Shown here: piece after piece, positions 61,642 through 64,000 of the stretch | How positions within the stretch are numbered: the first letter of the stretch is position 1 | Layout: each line of letters starts with the position of its first letter | Source: Perognathus longimembris pacificus | Lineage: Eukaryota > Chordata > Mammalia > Rodentia > Heteromyidae | Length of the DNA: 64,000 nucleotides | NCBI RefSeq assembly: GCF_023159225.1 | Contig: NC_063168.1 | Location: 63,405,398-63,469,397 of the forward strand | Direction: 5' to 3' | Made by a program: the position numbers and the translations under genes | Notes under the pieces: generated by a model | What the model saw: the letters and a program-made list of their open reading frames with translations, nothing else | The model's database searches: none | What the model was told of the DNA's origin: nothing

Positions 61642-62593
61642 GTCTTGTTTCAGTAGTGTGCAAACAGTGAAGTTGAACTGGCTAAAAGAAAAAAAATATT
61701 GACATCTTTTTTTGGAAGGAAAAAAGCAAAGGCATGGATGAATATTACCCCTAGCCTATAAAATTTTAATCCATGTTATAACTACCAATGTCATCATCAA
61801 ACATCTGGTGACTTTTAGATGAAATTAGTGACCAATTTGTATGTGTCCTCTTAATTATTATTGATCTTTGTGATCATATACTCTTCAAGTTAAGAAGAGG
61901 ATTAAAGTTGTTTTATTGAAACATTCTTACTAGACTTTTTATTCCAGGATAAATCCTATCCTCAAAAAATTGGTGATAATCAGTCAATACCAGATAACAT
62001 TGGCACTTCCCAAATTACACATATATCTTGTTGAAAATGGTGGCTAAGAAACTTGATTTTTTTTCCCCTCGTATTTTGAAAATGCTATCTCTAAGACACT
62101 GTTTGAAATACATCCCATAAACCTTAAATTGTTTTTTTCACTATGGATTTTTCTGTGTTCCAAGTGGAAAATTTCTCACTTTGTTTGTGTATTGTTTTGT
62201 GTGCTTGTAGAAGCATGGATTGTGATTATGAGAAAAGGAATTTTCCATTTGGGATCTACTATGATACTATCAATTACATTTTTTTTATCCTGGGATAATA
62301 TAGTTTGAATGAACACAATGTGATCTTTACTGGCCTTCTTCTTATAGTTCAGACTCCATGTTTGAGCAGTTTTGATGTTTTTGTTTTATTTTTATTTATT
62401 TTTTAAAAAATTTGAGTTATAAAATGATTCAAAGTTTAATGCTATGTCCTGATTGTGAAATCTGTGCTTTAGGACCTGAGCAGATTCCTTTGGAACCATT
62501 ACCTGATCTGTGACTGGGAAGAATGAGCTAGCATTACTTTTTTTCCCTCCCGAACAAGCCAAAATATCCTCTTTCCCATCTTTTTGGAATAAA
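61642..62593 (+). other. intron start or possible alternative terminal exon with polyA-like signals
   Basis: Sequence read through from exon s: 12 bases coding V-L-F-Q, a TAG at 61654-61656, then about 930 bp without any SINE, containing ATTAAA at 61901-61906 and AATAAA at 62588-62593 followed by a T-rich stretch with TTTTGT. This could be the 3' UTR of a short ATAD2B transcript ending before the bromodomain. It could equally be ordinary intron; there is no expression evidence. Confidence 0.35.
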
Positions 62594-62619
62594 GGGACTA
62601 TCTAAATTTTTGTTTATCT

Positions 62620-62745
62620 ACAGTCATAGTTTTGTCCATTTGATCCTCTCAAAAACCTTGTAAGTTCATTATTATCATTCTTATTTTACAACTGAGGAAA
62701 TTGAGGCTTGTTGGCAAGCGACAGAGTGAAGATTTTTGAATATTT
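62620..62745 (+). repeat. MIR SINE fossil
   Basis: CATTTGATCCTCTCAAAAAC..TATTTTACAACTGAGGAAAT TGAGGC matches the MIR core. Confidence 0.75.
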
Positions 62746-62754
62746 TTTAAAATT

Positions 62755-63112
62755 CAAATCTCAGACTTTTTTTTCCCTACGAGATAGGTTGTCACTAGTC
62801 CATGCTGGCCTCAATCTGGATATCATCCTGCCTTAGTCTTCTGAGTGCTGAGGGACTACAGATGTTCACTACCATACCCACAAGCCCACATTCCTTACAT
62901 AGTAGCTACTTTTCTCCATAGTGACATACAGGATATACCCAATTTGTATTTTAAATTAGTAAACATAACATTGTACTTGTGTAGAATTTTTTTTCAGATA
63001 ATCTTAAAACTATCACTTTTAGAGACTTTTTGTGTAGGAGTGTGGTGCTGAGGATCAAACTCAGAGCCTTAAACATGTTAGTCAAGTACCAGTTGATCTT
63101 CATCCTCAGCCC
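62755..63112 (-). repeat. 7SL/B1-like monomer and ID monomer
   Basis: 62765-62880 (GTCCATGCTGGCCTCAATCT..) and 63035-63112 (GTGGTGCTGAGGATCAAACT..CATCCTCAGCCC). Confidence 0.65.
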
Positions 63113-63593
63113 TACAGATTATTATTTTAAATAAAAATAAATGCCTCTGCCTTTTGATATATTTGGACTGTGATAATTCTTAAAGGATAAGTCAACTTCC
63201 CATGTTGAGAGTAAACTTTTGCTGAAGCAAAGTTTCCTTTTAACCAGAAAAGACAGTCAAAATTCAAAAGGCATCTATTTGTAATATAATAGAAGTTATC
63301 TAAATCATTGGACTGTGGCAAGGTATAGAAATGTTGATAAGACAAAAATTTTATGTAACAACATATTTCTCATTTTTCTTTATTCTGGGTCTTTGATTAG
63401 TTTTGAAACTGAAATGTAGGGAGTATCTAGGAAGCATAGAAGAGTAGAAATGAGATAATACTTAGACAACCCAAACATAACCTCCTATATTCAAATAACA
63501 AAACCAAAATTTTATCAAATTTGATCAAATATCAGTATTGGATATAAAATTAAGCATATTTATAGTTTTAATAATGTAGAATTTTATAGTGGG

Positions 63594-63768
63594 GGCTGGG
63601 AATGTGGCCTTACACACATGAAGCCCTTGGTTTGATGCCTTAGCACCCATATACAGAAGTCGGAAGTGGCGCTGTGGTTCAAGTGCTAGAGTGCTAGCCT
63701 TGAGCAAAAAGCCAGGGACAGTGCTCAGGCCCTGAGTTCAAGCCTCAGTTCTGGCAAGAAAAAAAAAA
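63594..63768 (+). repeat. ID dimer SINE with A-box deletion
   Basis: GGGGGCTGGGAATGTGGCCT jumps directly to TACACACATGAAGCCC, losing about 20 bp of the left arm; right arm and A tail intact. Confidence 0.88.
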
Positions 63769-64000
63769 TTCCTAGTGCTTTTCAGTTCATAAATACTTCC
63801 ATTTATAGGAAATGTTAGGGTGTGCTAGTACAAAGAATCCAGTTAATGTCTTCTGAATGGTTACTTGTTCTAGTATAGCTGCAGTACTACCCATCGAGGA
63901 TTGATTGAATTTTCAGCCCTTTGAGGCTAAAACTAAGTGTATATACCCACACCCATACCTAATATTAAGTAATCTTAAAATTTCAAAACCACGTATGCAA

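Noticed and set aside
3968..61641. Assignment to ATAD2 instead of ATAD2B
   Set aside because: Diagnostic wording such as [50 protein letters not shown] and [11 protein letters not shown] fits remembered ATAD2B; ATAD2 differs (AYQMRP, KSICAEAAL, VGEPGFGQGSHLAPAVIH, VPHIHVWWEIV).
61642..64000. Search for the next bromodomain exon (VSDYLEV...)
   Set aside because: No frame in this stretch reads the expected bromodomain residues; the next exon must lie beyond the window.

Overview
This is a mammalian, almost certainly rodent, nuclear genomic window carrying the central part of one gene on the + strand: ATAD2B (ATPase family AAA domain containing 2B), a nuclear AAA+ ATPase/bromodomain protein. 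I joined 19 exons by hand between 3968 and 61641. Every intron has GT..AG ends, and the exon lengths add up to one uninterrupted reading frame of 868 codons. Protein identity and paralogue (ATAD2B rather than ATAD2) come from remembered family sequence, not from a database search. The first exon(s) lie upstream of the window. The bromodomain and C-terminal exons lie downstream.

Layout: 1-3967 is intron with SINEs and a 1.5 kb 5'-truncated L1. 3968-13137 holds eight short exons for the N-terminal basic/acidic region. 16579-28379 holds the first AAA domain (Walker A at 19141-19315, Walker B at 24346-24434, sensor 1 and arginine fingers at 26866-27025). 33270-35311 holds the AAA1 lid and an acidic linker. 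44024-56498 encodes a degenerate second AAA module split by a 12.1 kb intron. 58869-61641 leads into the first bromodomain helix. After 61641 comes intron that contains an in-frame stop and polyadenylation-like hexamers.

Over half of the remaining sequence looks repeat-derived. Two SINE families dominate. One is a dimer with an ID-like tRNA-Ala-type left arm (here 'ID dimer'). The other has a 7SL/B1-like left arm (here '7SL-tRNA dimer'). Both share the same tRNA-like right arm. Such ID-like dimers suggest a geomyoid rodent (kangaroo rat, pocket mouse or gopher); I hold that placement with moderate confidence. Older layers include L1 fragments, L2 and MIR fossils, one hAT-type fossil and many microsatellites. 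Most short open frames in the window are translations of SINEs, not genes.

I found no RNA gene, CRISPR array or novel gene system. The points worth checking are splicing choices in ATAD2B (tandem donor, two possible stop-containing exons, a poor donor before the bromodomain with a possible intronic terminal exon, two TG-rich acceptors), a young SINE subfamily, very short L1 insertions, and an unidentified decayed coding-like stretch near 29.3 kb.
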